Shown here piece by piece: positions 42,672-52,573 of a stretch of 64,000 nt of DNA. Origin of the DNA: Streptomyces sp. NBC_01264 (GTDB lineage Bacteria > Actinomycetota > Actinomycetes > Streptomycetales > Streptomycetaceae); the NCBI RefSeq assembly GCF_026340675.1, contig NZ_JAPEOX010000001.1, positions 3,720,001 through 3,784,000 on the forward strand, in the 5' to 3' direction. The first letter of the stretch is position 1, and the number at the start of each line of letters is the position of its first letter. The position numbers and the translations under genes were made by a program. Under the pieces are notes generated by a model. The model was not told the DNA's origin, did no database searches, and saw only the letters and a list, made by a program, of their open reading frames with translations.

Positions 42672-44159
42672 ATGGAGGCCCCTCCCACCCCGCCCGTACC
42701 GCTCGCCCGGCTGCTCGCCGACCGCGAGCTGGGCCTACGGCACCTGGCCGGTCCCGCCGACGGCGAGGTGCACGGGGTGCACGCCTCCGAGATGGCGGAC
42801 CCGTCGCCGTACCTGCTCGGCGGCGAACTCCTGCTGACGGCGGGCGAGGGCCTCGCGGTGGCGGAGGCCGGGCCGGCCGGGGCCTGGCCGGCCGGGGGGA
42901 CGGAACACGGCGCGCTGATCGACGCCGGGGCGTACGTCGCGCAGCTGGTCCGGGCCGGGGTCGGGGCCGTCGGCTTCGGGGTGACGCCGGTGCACGGGAC
43001 CGTACCCAGGGCACTGATCGAGGCCTGCGAACGCCACGGGCTGCCCCTGGTCGAGGTGCCGCCCGGGACCCCCTTCACCGCGGTCGGCCGGAGCGTGTGG
43101 CGGCTGATGGCACAAGCCCGGACCGCCGAACTCCGCCGGGTGACCGAGGCCCAGCAGTCCCTGGCGGCGGCCGCCGCCCGCCCGGACCCGGTCCCGGCCG
43201 TCCTGCGCCGCCTGGCGGCGGCCCTGGGCGGCTGGGCGGGGCTGCTCCCCACCGGCCCGCCGGACGCATCGGCGGCCACCGGGGCCTCCGCCGGAGCGGC
43301 GCCCGCCCCCGAGGTGCTCGACGTGCTCGACGGCCTCGCCCGGCGGGTCGCGCCCGGGTCCGCGGTCACCGCCACGGCCGCGCACGACGGGCTCCACCTC
43401 AGCGTCCACGCCCTCGGCGACGGGTGGGCCCTCGGCGTCGCCGCCCCGGCGCGGGCTCCCGGGGACCACACCGTCGCCTCGGTCGCGGCCGTCCTGCTGA
43501 CCCTGCTCACCGCGCGCCGCCCGGCCGGGGCGGAGGCCGCCCTGACCCGGCTGCTGCTCGGCGGGGACCCGGCCGGGGCGCTGGGTCCCGGGCCCTGGTA
43601 CGCCGTACACGCCCGCGGGACCGGGGACCCGCGGGCCCTGGCGGCCGCGCTGGGCACCGTACTGCTGGACCCGCGCGGGGATTCCGCGCACACGGGCTCC
43701 CCCCTCGCGGACTCCGTGCGCCTGCTCACCGACCGCGAGCCCGCCCCGCAGCCCGGATGGCGGCTCGGGGTCAGCGCGCCGGCCCCGGCCGGGGGCCTGC
43801 CCGGCGCCGACGCGCAGGCCGGGCGGGCCCTGGAGCGCGCCGAGGCGGCCCGTACCCTCCTGGCCCGCCACGCGGAGCCCGGCCTCGCGGGCCTGGTCGG
43901 CGCGGCCGAGGCCCGGGCCCACGCCGAGGCCCTGCTCGGCCCGCTCTCCCCCGCGCTCCGGGTCACCCTGCGCGGCTGGCTGGCCCACCACGGCAGCTGG
44001 GACCGCAGCGCGGCCGCGCTCGGGATCCACCGCAACACCGTCCGCCAGCGCATCGCCCGCACGGCCGCGCTCCTGGGCGGGGCCGACCTGGACGACCCGG
44101 ACACCCGGATGGAGCTCTGGTTCGCGCTCCGCCACTCCGACGGCCCGGACGCCCCGTAG
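42672..44159 (+). CDS. PucR-family transcriptional regulator
   Basis: A 495-residue regulator. An N-terminal PucR domain ([20 protein letters not shown] and the following region to about residue 125) is joined to a central GGDEF-like linker and a C-terminal helix-turn-helix ([34 protein letters not shown]). The ATG at 42672 has GGAG upstream and is preferred to the ATG at 42651. It is divergent from the ureohydrolase/TPP operon and is the obvious candidate to control it, as PucR regulators do for nitrogen-compound catabolism. Confidence 0.9.
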   Translation: MEAPPTPPVPLARLLADRELGLRHLAGPADGEVHGVHASEMADPSPYLLGGELLLTAGEGLAVAEAGPAGAWPAGGTEHGALIDAGAYVAQLVRAGVGAVGFGVTPVHGTVPRALIEACERHGLPLVEVPPGTPFTAVGRSVWRLMAQARTAELRRVTEAQQSLAAAAARPDPVPAVLRRLAAALGGWAGLLPTGPPDASAATGASAGAAPAPEVLDVLDGLARRVAPGSAVTATAAHDGLHLSVHALGDGWALGVAAPARAPGDHTVASVAAVLLTLLTARRPAGAEAALTRLLLGGDPAGALGPGPWYAVHARGTGDPRALAAALGTVLLDPRGDSAHTGSPLADSVRLLTDREPAPQPGWRLGVSAPAPAGGLPGADAQAGRALERAEAARTLLARHAEPGLAGLVGAAEARAHAEALLGPLSPALRVTLRGWLAHHGSWDRSAAALGIHRNTVRQRIARTAALLGGADLDDPDTRMELWFALRHSDGPDAP

Positions 44160-44200
44160 GCCGTGTCGCGGTGCGCGACGGGCGGGGTGACGCTGGGGAC

Positions 44201-44695
44201 ATGAACCGGCCCGACAGCCCCTCGGACCCCCCTCGATGGGGACCGCGCCCGCCCCAGCACCCGCCCGGGCAGTCCTACCCGTACCCGCCGCCGCCCCGGA
44301 GGCGCCGCCGCTGGCCGTGGGTGCTCCTCGGCCTGCTCCTGCTGTTGCTCGGCGGCTGCGCCGCCCTCTTCGCCGTCTTCGTCAACGAGGTGTCCGAGGA
44401 GGCCGCGCGGCCTGCCCGGATCACGTACGCGGCCACCGGTACGGCCTCGGGCCCGGTCTCCCTCACCTATTCGACCTGGCGCGACGGGAGCCTCTCCACC
44501 AGTCAGGTCGGCGCCGCGACCCTGCCCTGGAGCAAGGAGCTCACCACGAAGGGCTTCGTCAAGGGCGGCTCGCTCGTCGTGACGCTGGGCGCCGACGGCG
44601 GCACCGCCACCTGTTCGGTGACGGTGGACGACGACCCGCCCGTCACGGCCACGGCCACCGGCCCCTTCGCCTCCGCCGTCTGCGACGGCTTCTGA
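44201..44695 (+). CDS. MmpS-like single-pass membrane protein
   Basis: A 164-residue protein. A proline-rich cytoplasmic N-terminus (PPQHPPGQSYPYPPPPRR) leads into one membrane helix (WPWVLLGLLLLLLGGCAALF). An external domain of about 95 residues follows, with two cysteines and the pattern VSLTYSTWRDGSLSTSQVGA, TLPWSKEL, typical of MmpS-type accessory proteins. The ATG at 44201 follows GGGGAC. No MmpL partner is nearby, as is common for Streptomyces members. Confidence 0.7.
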   Translation: MNRPDSPSDPPRWGPRPPQHPPGQSYPYPPPPRRRRRWPWVLLGLLLLLLGGCAALFAVFVNEVSEEAARPARITYAATGTASGPVSLTYSTWRDGSLSTSQVGAATLPWSKELTTKGFVKGGSLVVTLGADGGTATCSVTVDDDPPVTATATGPFASAVCDGF

Positions 44696-44800
44696 CCGGC
44701 GTCCGGCCCCTCCGACCGGCTTCGGACCGGCCTCCGACCCGCTTCCGCACCGACGTGCCGGACCTCACTCTGGACAGCGCGACCAACTCGCCGGTAACTT

Positions 44801-44822
44801 AATCTGAGCAAGCGCTTAGATT
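44801..44822. promoter_or_regulatory. Palindromic operator upstream of the acyl-CoA dehydrogenase gene
   Basis: aatctgagcaagcgcttaga followed by tt reads as an imperfect inverted repeat: aatctgagc versus aatctaagc on the opposite strand, eight of nine matching. The position 35 bases before the start and the form fit a TetR-type fatty-acid regulator site. Confidence 0.6.
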
Positions 44823-44856
44823 GGGCGGCTGACTGCCGCGACGAAGGGAGTCGGCC

Positions 44857-46014
44857 GTGCGCCGTACGGTGTTCAACGAGGACCACGAGGCGTTCCGCGA
44901 GACCATCCGCGCCTTCATCGAGGCCGAGGTCGTCCCGGTCTACGACGACTGGTTCGCGGCCGGCCAGGCCCCGCGCGAGTTCTACTACAAGCTCGGCGAG
45001 CTGGGCATCTTCGGGATCAACGTCCCCGAGGAGTTCGGCGGCGCGGGCCTGGACACCCACAAGTTCGAGGCCGTCCTCTACGAGGAGACCTCCCGCGCGG
45101 GCGTCAACTTCGGCGGCTCCGGCGTGCACGTGCTGCTCGCCCTCCCCTACATCAAGATGCTGGCGAGCGACGAGCAGAAGAAGCGCTTCCTGCCGAAGTT
45201 CGTCTCCGGCGAGGAGATGTGGGCCCTGGCGATGACCGAGCCGGGCACCGGCTCCGACGTCGCGGGCATGAAGACCACCGCGAAGCTCTCCGAGGACGGC
45301 ACGCACTACGTCCTCAACGGCTCCAAGACCTTCATCACGGGCGGCGTCCACGCCGACCGCGTGATCGTCTGCGCCCGCACCTCCTCCCCGAGCGAGGACG
45401 ACCGCCGCTTCGGCATCTCCCTCTTCGCCGTGGACACCAAGTCCGAGGGCTACTCCATCGGCCGCAAGCTCGACAAGCTCGGCCTGCGCACCTCCGACAC
45501 CGCCGAGCTGGCGTTCGTCGACGTGAAGGTCCCGGTCGAGGACCTGCTCGGCGAGGAGAACAAGGGCTTCTACTACCTCGGCGCCAACCTGCCGTCCGAG
45601 CGCTGGGGCATCGCCTTCGGCGCGTACGCGCAGTCCAAGGCCGCCGTCCGGTTCGCCCAGCAGTACGTGACGGACCGCACCGTCTTCGGCAAGCCCGTCG
45701 CGCACTTCCAGAACACCAAGTTCGAACTGGCCGCCTGCCAGGCCGAGGTGGACGCCGCCGAGGCCGTCGCCGACCGCGCCCTGGAGGCCCTGGACGCCGG
45801 TGAGCTCACCGCCGCCGAGGCCGCTTCCGCGAAGCTGTTCTGCACCGAGGTCGCGCACCGCGTCATCGACAAGTGCCTCCAGCTGCACGGCGGCTACGGC
45901 TACATGAACGAGTACCCGATCGCCCGCCTGTACGCCGACAACCGCGTGAACCGCATCTACGGCGGCACCAGCGAGGTCATGAAGTCCATCATCGCCAAGT
46001 CGATGGGCCTGTAA
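44857..46014 (+). CDS. Acyl-CoA dehydrogenase
   Basis: A 385-residue FAD enzyme of fatty acid beta-oxidation. FAD- and substrate-site signatures are WALAMTEPGTGSDVAGM and LHGGYGYMNEYPIARLYADN. The C-terminal IYGGTSEVMK segment holds the glutamate in the position used as catalytic base by the long-chain/isovaleryl subgroup. The GTG start at 44857 follows GAAGGGAG. It is 18 bases upstream of the TesB gene, so the two are probably cotranscribed under the palindromic operator. Confidence 0.93.
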   Translation: MRRTVFNEDHEAFRETIRAFIEAEVVPVYDDWFAAGQAPREFYYKLGELGIFGINVPEEFGGAGLDTHKFEAVLYEETSRAGVNFGGSGVHVLLALPYIKMLASDEQKKRFLPKFVSGEEMWALAMTEPGTGSDVAGMKTTAKLSEDGTHYVLNGSKTFITGGVHADRVIVCARTSSPSEDDRRFGISLFAVDTKSEGYSIGRKLDKLGLRTSDTAELAFVDVKVPVEDLLGEENKGFYYLGANLPSERWGIAFGAYAQSKAAVRFAQQYVTDRTVFGKPVAHFQNTKFELAACQAEVDAAEAVADRALEALDAGELTAAEAASAKLFCTEVAHRVIDKCLQLHGGYGYMNEYPIARLYADNRVNRIYGGTSEVMKSIIAKSMGL

Positions 46015-46032
46015 GGCATCTAGCCTTCCCCC

Positions 46033-46911
46033 ATGAACGAGGCACTGACGACGCTCCTCGATCTGCTCGACCTCGAGCAGATCGAGGAGAACATCTTCCG
46101 CGGTACCAGTCGTTCCGCGCTGGTACCGCGGGTCTTCGGCGGCCAGGTCGCCGCCCAGGCCCTGGTCGCGGCCGGCCGCACCGTGCCCGAGGACCGCACC
46201 GCGCACTCGCTCCACTCGTACTTCCTACGAGCCGGGGACCCGGGCGCGCCCATCGTGTACTCGGTGGACCGGATCCGCGACGGGCGCTCCTTCACCACGC
46301 GCCGCGTCGTGGCCGTCCAGCACGGGCAGCCGATCTTCCACCTCTCCGCGTCCTTCCAGACGTACGAGGAGGGCCTCGACCACCAGACCGCGATGCCCGA
46401 CGCCCCCGACCCGGAGACCCTCCCGACGGCCGCCGAGTCCCTCCCCCGCTACCGCGAGATCTTCCGCGACCCGGGCACGGTGGAACGCCTCATCGAGGCG
46501 CGCGGAGCCGTGGACCTGCGGTACGCGACGGTCCCGCCCTGGGGCAGCGTCGGCGAACCGGTCGAACCGCGCTCGCAGGTGTGGTTCCGTACCGCCGGCA
46601 AGCTGGAGAGCGACGACGCGCTCCTGCACACCTGCCTGGCCACCTACGTCTCCGACATGACCCTGCTCGACTCGGTGCTGCTCGCACACGGGAAGGGCGG
46701 ATGGGCGGTGGGCGACGTGGTCGGTGCCTCACTCGATCACGCGATGTGGTTCCACCGCCCCTTCCGCGCCGACGAATGGCTGTTGTACGACCAGGAGTCG
46801 CCCTCGGCTGCCGCCGGCCGGGGCCTCGGCCAGGCCAGGATCTGGACCCAGGACGGCAGGCTCGCCGTGACGGTCATCCAGGAGGGCGTGGTGCGCGTCC
46901 CGCGCGCGTAG
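46033..46911 (+). CDS. tesB: Acyl-CoA thioesterase II (TesB)
   Basis: A 292-residue double hot-dog thioesterase. The N-terminal repeat contains RVFGGQVAAQAL and HSLHSYFLRAGDP; the C-terminal repeat has SLDHAMWFHRPFRADEWLLY with the catalytic aspartate and GRGLGQARIWTQDGRL with the glutamine. It hydrolyses medium- to long-chain acyl-CoAs. The gene follows the acyl-CoA dehydrogenase gene closely, which fits one fatty-acid turnover unit. Confidence 0.92.
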   Translation: MNEALTTLLDLLDLEQIEENIFRGTSRSALVPRVFGGQVAAQALVAAGRTVPEDRTAHSLHSYFLRAGDPGAPIVYSVDRIRDGRSFTTRRVVAVQHGQPIFHLSASFQTYEEGLDHQTAMPDAPDPETLPTAAESLPRYREIFRDPGTVERLIEARGAVDLRYATVPPWGSVGEPVEPRSQVWFRTAGKLESDDALLHTCLATYVSDMTLLDSVLLAHGKGGWAVGDVVGASLDHAMWFHRPFRADEWLLYDQESPSAAAGRGLGQARIWTQDGRLAVTVIQEGVVRVPRA

Positions 46912-46938
46912 TACGGACGTCCGACGTACCGTCACACC

Positions 46939-47901
46939 ATGTCCAGCAGCGATGCGATGGTGAACGGAAACGGAATCGACGACCAGGGCGAGAGCGTCGG
47001 CACGGTCGCCGTCGCCGTCGTCACGAACCTCGGCATCGCCGCGGCCAAGGCCGTGGGCGGGATCGTCAGCGGATCGAGCGCCATGCTCTCCGAGGCGGCG
47101 CACTCGGTGGCCGACACGGTGACCGAGGTGATGCTCCTGGCCGCACTGAAGCGGAGCGCGAAGCCGGCGGACGAGGCGCACCCGCTGGGCTACGGGCCGG
47201 AGCGCTACATCTGGGCACTGCTCGCATCGGTCGCCACCTTCATCGGCGGCGCGGTGTTCGCCGTCTACGACGGCATCCACACCCTCCTCCACGGCGAGGA
47301 ACCCGGAAACCCGACCCTCTCCTACATCATCCTGGCCGTGGCCGCCGTCCTGGAGGGCTACTCCCTCCTGGTCGCCTGGCGCCAGGTCAAGGGCGAGGCC
47401 GCACGGATGCGGGCACCGCTGGGCCTGTACGTGAAACACACCCCGGACACGGCGGTGAAGGCCGTCCTCCTGGAGAACGTGGCCGCGCTGATCGGTCTGG
47501 CACTGGCGGCGGGCGGCCTGCTGGGGGCGCAGCTCACGGGCTCGGGCGTGTACGACGGGGTCGCCTCGCTCCTCATCGGACTGCTGCTGGTGTGGGTGGC
47601 GTGGGAGCTGGGACGCTCGAACGCGCAGTACCTGATCGGGCGGCCGCTGCCGGAGAAGATGCGGGCGGAGGTACGGGAGGAACTCCTGTCGGTGCTGCAC
47701 ATCGAGGCCGTGCTGGAGCTGACCACGCTGGTCCAGGGGCCGTCGGAGGTGCTGATCGCCGCGAAGATCGACTTCCACGACCTGGCGTCCGCGGCGCAGG
47801 TGGAGGCGGCCTGCGAGATCGCCGAGGCCCAGCTCCGGGAACGCTTCCCGGCGATCCGCCGGGTGTACTTGGACCCGACCCCTTCGCCGTCCGCGGCATG
47901 A
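46939..47901 (+). CDS. Cation diffusion facilitator family transporter
   Basis: A 320-residue membrane protein with six predicted helices and a cytoplasmic C-terminal domain. The metal motif in helix 2 is SEAAHSVADTVTE (HxxxD). In helix 5 the matching site reads ENVAALIGLAL, so the second HxxxD/DxxxD pair is not conserved and metal choice or even transport may differ from classical zinc exporters. It has the GYGPERYIWAL signature typical of the subgroup. It ends right at the inner edge of the right inverted-repeat arm. Confidence 0.88.
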   Translation: MSSSDAMVNGNGIDDQGESVGTVAVAVVTNLGIAAAKAVGGIVSGSSAMLSEAAHSVADTVTEVMLLAALKRSAKPADEAHPLGYGPERYIWALLASVATFIGGAVFAVYDGIHTLLHGEEPGNPTLSYIILAVAAVLEGYSLLVAWRQVKGEAARMRAPLGLYVKHTPDTAVKAVLLENVAALIGLALAAGGLLGAQLTGSGVYDGVASLLIGLLLVWVAWELGRSNAQYLIGRPLPEKMRAEVREELLSVLHIEAVLELTTLVQGPSEVLIAAKIDFHDLASAAQVEAACEIAEAQLRERFPAIRRVYLDPTPSPSAA

Positions 47902-47904
47902 GAA

Positions 47905-47933
47905 CGGCGCCCCCGGGTTTCCCGGGGGCGCCG
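47905..47933. terminator. GC-rich terminator between the cation transporter and copy 5
   Basis: Perfect 13-base stem cggcgcccccggg with a ttt loop. Serves both converging genes. Confidence 0.8.
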
Positions 47934-47945
47934 ATGTCTGAGGGG

Positions 47946-48365
47946 TCAGTGGAGCTTGGCCTTGAGGTCCTTCTTGAGCTGGTTCTTGACCGTCTGCTTG
48001 TTGACCTTGTTCAGGTTTCCGCCCTTGCCGGTGCCGTCGCCGCCGACGGCGGTGGCGTCGCCGCTGTTGATGGCGTCGGCGCTGGAGTTGCCGCCCGTGG
48101 CGTTGCCGGTGGTGATGGTGCACTTGCCCTTGCAGCTCCCGACGCCGCTGTCGGCGTTGCCGCCCTGCGAGGTGCCGCCGACCGTGGTGTTCCCCGCGTT
48201 GGCGTCACCGCCGGTGCCGATGCCGTCCGCGCTGTCGTCCTGGACGAAGGAGACCGCGTGCTGCGGGGCGGCCATCGCGGTGGCGGGGAGGGCGATGCCA
48301 CCACCCAGCAGGGCGACGGAAGCGGAGGCGAGGACGATGCGGCGGGTCGACAGGATCTTGAACAT
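47946..48365 (-). CDS. Secreted repeat protein with CKGKC motif, copy 5
   Basis: A 139-residue protein differing from copy 4 at two positions only (AGNTT and GTGKGG). It shares the signal peptide, the SGVGSCKGKCTITTG cysteine pair and the KKDLKAKLH tail. The leader to its right (48,366-48,540) matches that of copy 4 nearly base for base, with hairpin arms at 48454-48459 and 48425-48430. Function unknown; see copy 1 for the family description. Confidence 0.85.
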   Translation of the reverse strand: MFKILSTRRIVLASASVALLGGGIALPATAMAAPQHAVSFVQDDSADGIGTGGDANAGNTTVGGTSQGGNADSGVGSCKGKCTITTGNATGGNSSADAINSGDATAVGGDGTGKGGNLNKVNKQTVKNQLKKDLKAKLH

Positions 48366-48540
48366 GGTCGTTCTCCATTCGGAAAAGAAAAAGAGGGGGG
48401 AAAGGGATTCGGGGCGCTTTCCCTGCCCTCTGACTTTTCCGGTGTTTCCCGGTGAGGGCGTACTTCAAATAAACCCGATATCGGAATCCGCGTCACGCCA
48501 CTCGCATTCGGGGCTTGACGTAGATGGTAGATCTTGGTAA
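48366..48540 (-). promoter_or_regulatory. Conserved leader of copy 5 with 5' hairpin
   Basis: Mirror copy of the copy 4 leader, with the same ccgatatcgg palindrome and the gccctc/gagggc stem (48425-48459). Confidence 0.55.
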
Positions 48541-48571
48541 TTCCCGTTGGTGGTCGGGAAGGGTCGTGGCG

Positions 48572-48610
48572 CACGTCGGCGCCCCCGGGATTCCCGGGGG
48601 CGCCGACGTG
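48572..48610. terminator. GC-rich terminator after copy 6
   Basis: Perfect 18-base stem (cacgtcggcgcccccggg) with an att loop, 18 bases beyond the copy 6 stop. Confidence 0.8.
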
Positions 48611-48627
48611 TGGGGTGGTGGCTGGGC

Positions 48628-49050
48628 CTAGTTGCCGAGCTTGGCCTTGAGCTGGTTCTTGATCGTCTGCTTGTTGACCTTGTTCAGGTTTCCGCCCTTG
48701 CCGGTGCCGTCGCCGCCGACCGCGGTGGCGTCGCCGGTGTTGATGGCGTCGGCGCTGGAGTCGCCACCCCGGGCGTCTCCGGTCGTGATGGTGCACTTGC
48801 CCTTGCACTTACCGACGCCACTGTTGGCGTCGCCGCCTCGGGAGTCACCGCCGACGGTCGTGTTCTCCGCGTTGGCGTCGCCACCGGTACCGATGCCGTC
48901 CGCGCTGTCGTCCTGGAGGACGGACACCGCCTGCTGCGGGGCGGTGGCCGGGGCGGCCATCGCCGTGGCGGGGAGGGCGATGCCACCGCCCAGCAGGGCG
49001 ACGGAAGCGGAGGCGAGGACGATGCGGCGGGTCGAGAGAATCTTGAACAT
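48628..49050 (-). CDS. Secreted repeat protein with CKGKC motif, copy 6
   Basis: A 140-residue member. The mature start is ATAPQQAVSVL. The middle matches copy 3 (GVGKCKGKCTITTGDARGG), but four residues have been lost from the tail (IKNQLKAKLGN instead of VKNQLKKDLKAKLGN). It has its own leader (49,051-49,215) with hairpin arms at 49136-49141 and 49107-49112. It is the gene of this family nearest to the Region E operon. Confidence 0.85.
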   Translation of the reverse strand: MFKILSTRRIVLASASVALLGGGIALPATAMAAPATAPQQAVSVLQDDSADGIGTGGDANAENTTVGGDSRGGDANSGVGKCKGKCTITTGDARGGDSSADAINTGDATAVGGDGTGKGGNLNKVNKQTIKNQLKAKLGN

Positions 49051-49465
49051 GGCCGTTCTCCATTCGGAAAAGAAGGGGGATTCGGGAATCCGAGGGGGAA
49101 TTCCCTGCCCTCTGCTTCTTCCGGTGCTTCCCGGTGAGGGCGTACTCCAAATAGACCCGATGGCGGGATGCCCGTCACGCCACTCGGATTCGGGGCTTGA
49201 CGGAGATGGCCGATCTTGATAATTCCCGGAGCGGGGCCGCCGACAGGGAGGACGAGGGGCCGGGAGGCGTCGCGGGCGTGGCGTACCCCGCGGAGGTCAC
49301 GCGGAGCCGGTCAAGTACAGGAAGGGTCGGAGACGACGCGCCGACAGGCACGGTCTCCCAGTCGGATCACGGGGCGTCGAAAACTCCGTGATCCTGGAAG
49401 TCCGTGCCTGTTGCGTTCCCGGCCCGCTCAAGCCGGCAGACCATTGCGAACCGGACAGCATGGAA
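49051..49465. other. 415-base gap: copy 6 leader, then no recognised feature
   Basis: 49,051 to about 49,225 is the conserved leader and end of the inverted repeat. From there to 49,465 I see no gene with coding character, no hairpin and no repeat. It is the left boundary of Region E. Confidence 0.5.
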
Positions 49466-50876
<1,411 letters not shown>

Positions 50877-52052
50877 CTAAACGGTGGTGACGACCAGTGT
50901 CTGCTGGACGAACGTGATGGCACTCTCGAGCTCGGGGGAAGACGGAGCGGCCAGCACGATCGCGCCCGTCCGATGACCCGAACTCCGCACCGCCAGGACC
51001 GTGTCCCCGAGCTCGACCTCCACGCCCGCATGGAGCACCGACGGGTGACTTCGCACCTCGTCCAGACCGGAGATGTCCTTCACCACACCCGGTTCCGAGA
51101 TGGTGAAGATGCTGGCGGCGTGCCGGAACGGGCCGACCGGCGGTTGGGGCAGCGGCATCCCCACCGCCATCCGGACCACCATCTCGTACCAGTCGATGCC
51201 GTACGTGGCACCGAGGAGATCCATCAGATAGTCGCCCGGAGTGCGGACCGCGACCTCGATGGGAACGGGCCCAGCGGCGGAGAGGCGGAACTCCATGTGG
51301 ACCAAGCCGGTCCGCATCCCCAACGCGCGCAGCACCCGGGCACCGGTATCGGCAACCTGCTGGGCACTCGGTTCCGGCAGTTCTACGCCAGTGCGATGAC
51401 CCACCTCGACGAACTGGGGCGGTCCGGTGGTTTCCTTGGCGGTGATGTTGGCAAACCACACCTCGCCGTCGAGGACCAGTGCCTCCCAGCTGTACTCCGG
51501 GCCGACGATCGCCTCCTCCACGATGACCCGCTCACCGGCGCGGGCCTGCGCCGCGGCACGGAAGCTCTCGGCATCGGTCACCAGTTCCACACCGTCGCTG
51601 CCGGCGGAGGACAGCGGCTTGACGATCACCGGCCAGCGCTCGGCGGCCCAGGCCATCTCCTCGGCGAGGGAGTCGGTCACGGTGTACGCCGGCTGAGTGA
51701 CCCCGGCCGCGGTGAACAGCGCCCTTTGCAGGGCCTTGTTCCGAGAAGCCGTCGCGGCGTGCAGGGACGGCCCGGGGAGACCGAACCGATCCTGGATCAT
51801 GGCCGCGACGATGACCTGGGGCTCGTTGAAGGCGATGACGCCGTCGAACGGGCCGTTTTCGAGGGCGAGGCAAGCGCCCTCCATCCAGTGCTCGTCGAGC
51901 TCGCCCCGGGCCTGCGCCACACTCGCCGTACCCGTCACCTGATCGGCACGGGAGGCCGCCTCGACAGCATGGACGCTCACCCCGAGTCGACCCGCGGCGG
52001 CGACGTACGGCCGGCCCATCTGGCCGACCCCGATCAGCATGAGCTTCTTCAC
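50877..52052 (-). CDS. ATP-grasp carboxylate-amine ligase
   Basis: A 391-residue ATP-grasp protein. The PreATP fold opens KKLMLIGVGQMGRPYVAAAG. The ATP lysine strand is WPVIVKPLSSAGSDGVELV, the following loop is RVIVEEAIVGPEYSWEALV, and the metal residues are in IEVAVRTPGDYLMDLLGATY. In the last segment the usual N-x-R of ATP-grasp reads V-x-R, so the metal site is slightly unusual. The start overlaps the flavin reductase stop as ATGA. It is one of three ATP-grasp genes in the operon, consistent with building a small peptide. Confidence 0.82.
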   Translation of the reverse strand: MKKLMLIGVGQMGRPYVAAAGRLGVSVHAVEAASRADQVTGTASVAQARGELDEHWMEGACLALENGPFDGVIAFNEPQVIVAAMIQDRFGLPGPSLHAATASRNKALQRALFTAAGVTQPAYTVTDSLAEEMAWAAERWPVIVKPLSSAGSDGVELVTDAESFRAAAQARAGERVIVEEAIVGPEYSWEALVLDGEVWFANITAKETTGPPQFVEVGHRTGVELPEPSAQQVADTGARVLRALGMRTGLVHMEFRLSAAGPVPIEVAVRTPGDYLMDLLGATYGIDWYEMVVRMAVGMPLPQPPVGPFRHAASIFTISEPGVVKDISGLDEVRSHPSVLHAGVEVELGDTVLAVRSSGHRTGAIVLAAPSSPELESAITFVQQTLVVTTV

Positions 52053-52573
52053 AGGGCTCCCTCCAATACGGGCAGCGACGCGTCATGGTGGGACGACCAG
52101 GCGCTGTATTCGCCGCGGCGGTACAGCAGCGGGACGCGGGGAAAGACAGCGGTGCCTTCCACCCGGGCGGTGAAGAGCCAATGGTCGTCGACACGGGTGG
52201 TGCTGACGATCCGGCACTCGGCGTAGCTCAGGGCGATATCCGTCAAGAGCGGTGCCCCGGCCGCGAGGGCGGAGGGCTCCCAGTCCACGTGCGCGAACTT
52301 GTCGGCTGCCTTGCTCGCGAACAGCTCCGATGCGGCCTGGCCTTCCACCGAAAGGAAGTTCACCGCGAACGCCTGGGAGGCGACGATCGCCGGCAGCGTC
52401 CGCGAGCCCGCACCCACCGATATCAGTAGCGAGGGCGTCGCTGCCGACACCGCGCACACCGCATTGCTGGTGAAACCGAACGGGGTGCTGTCCGCACCCA
52501 TCGCAGTCACGATTGCGACCGGGGTGGGAAAGGAACCGAAGAGTTCCCTGAAGCGGTCAGGACTTTCCATCAT
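52049..52573 (-). CDS. Flavin reductase-like FMN-binding protein
   Basis: A 174-residue protein of the flavin reductase (DIM6/HpaC) family. FPTPVAIVTAMGADSTPFGF and TSNAVCAVSAATPSLLISVG form the flavin pocket, with FAVNFLSVEG after it and the family GxxH-like RRGEYSAWSSHHD end. It supplies reduced flavin to a partner oxygenase, most likely the LLM enzyme of this operon (56,976-58,046). The start is one of two adjacent ATG codons (52573 or 52570) that overlap the end of the mutase E gene. Confidence 0.85.
   Translation of the reverse strand: MMESPDRFRELFGSFPTPVAIVTAMGADSTPFGFTSNAVCAVSAATPSLLISVGAGSRTLPAIVASQAFAVNFLSVEGQAASELFASKAADKFAHVDWEPSALAAGAPLLTDIALSYAECRIVSTTRVDDHWLFTARVEGTAVFPRVPLLYRRGEYSAWSSHHDASLPVLEGAL

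Larger units (their letters stand above)
47893..49225 (-). repeat. Right arm of the 1.3 kb inverted repeat (copies 5 and 6 of the secreted family)
   Basis: Reverse orientation partner of 29,970-31,326. It contains terminator, copy 5, leader, terminator, copy 6 and leader. The outer copies (3 and 6) have diverged more than the inner ones (4 and 5). Identity includes the last bases of the cation transporter gene. Confidence 0.85.
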
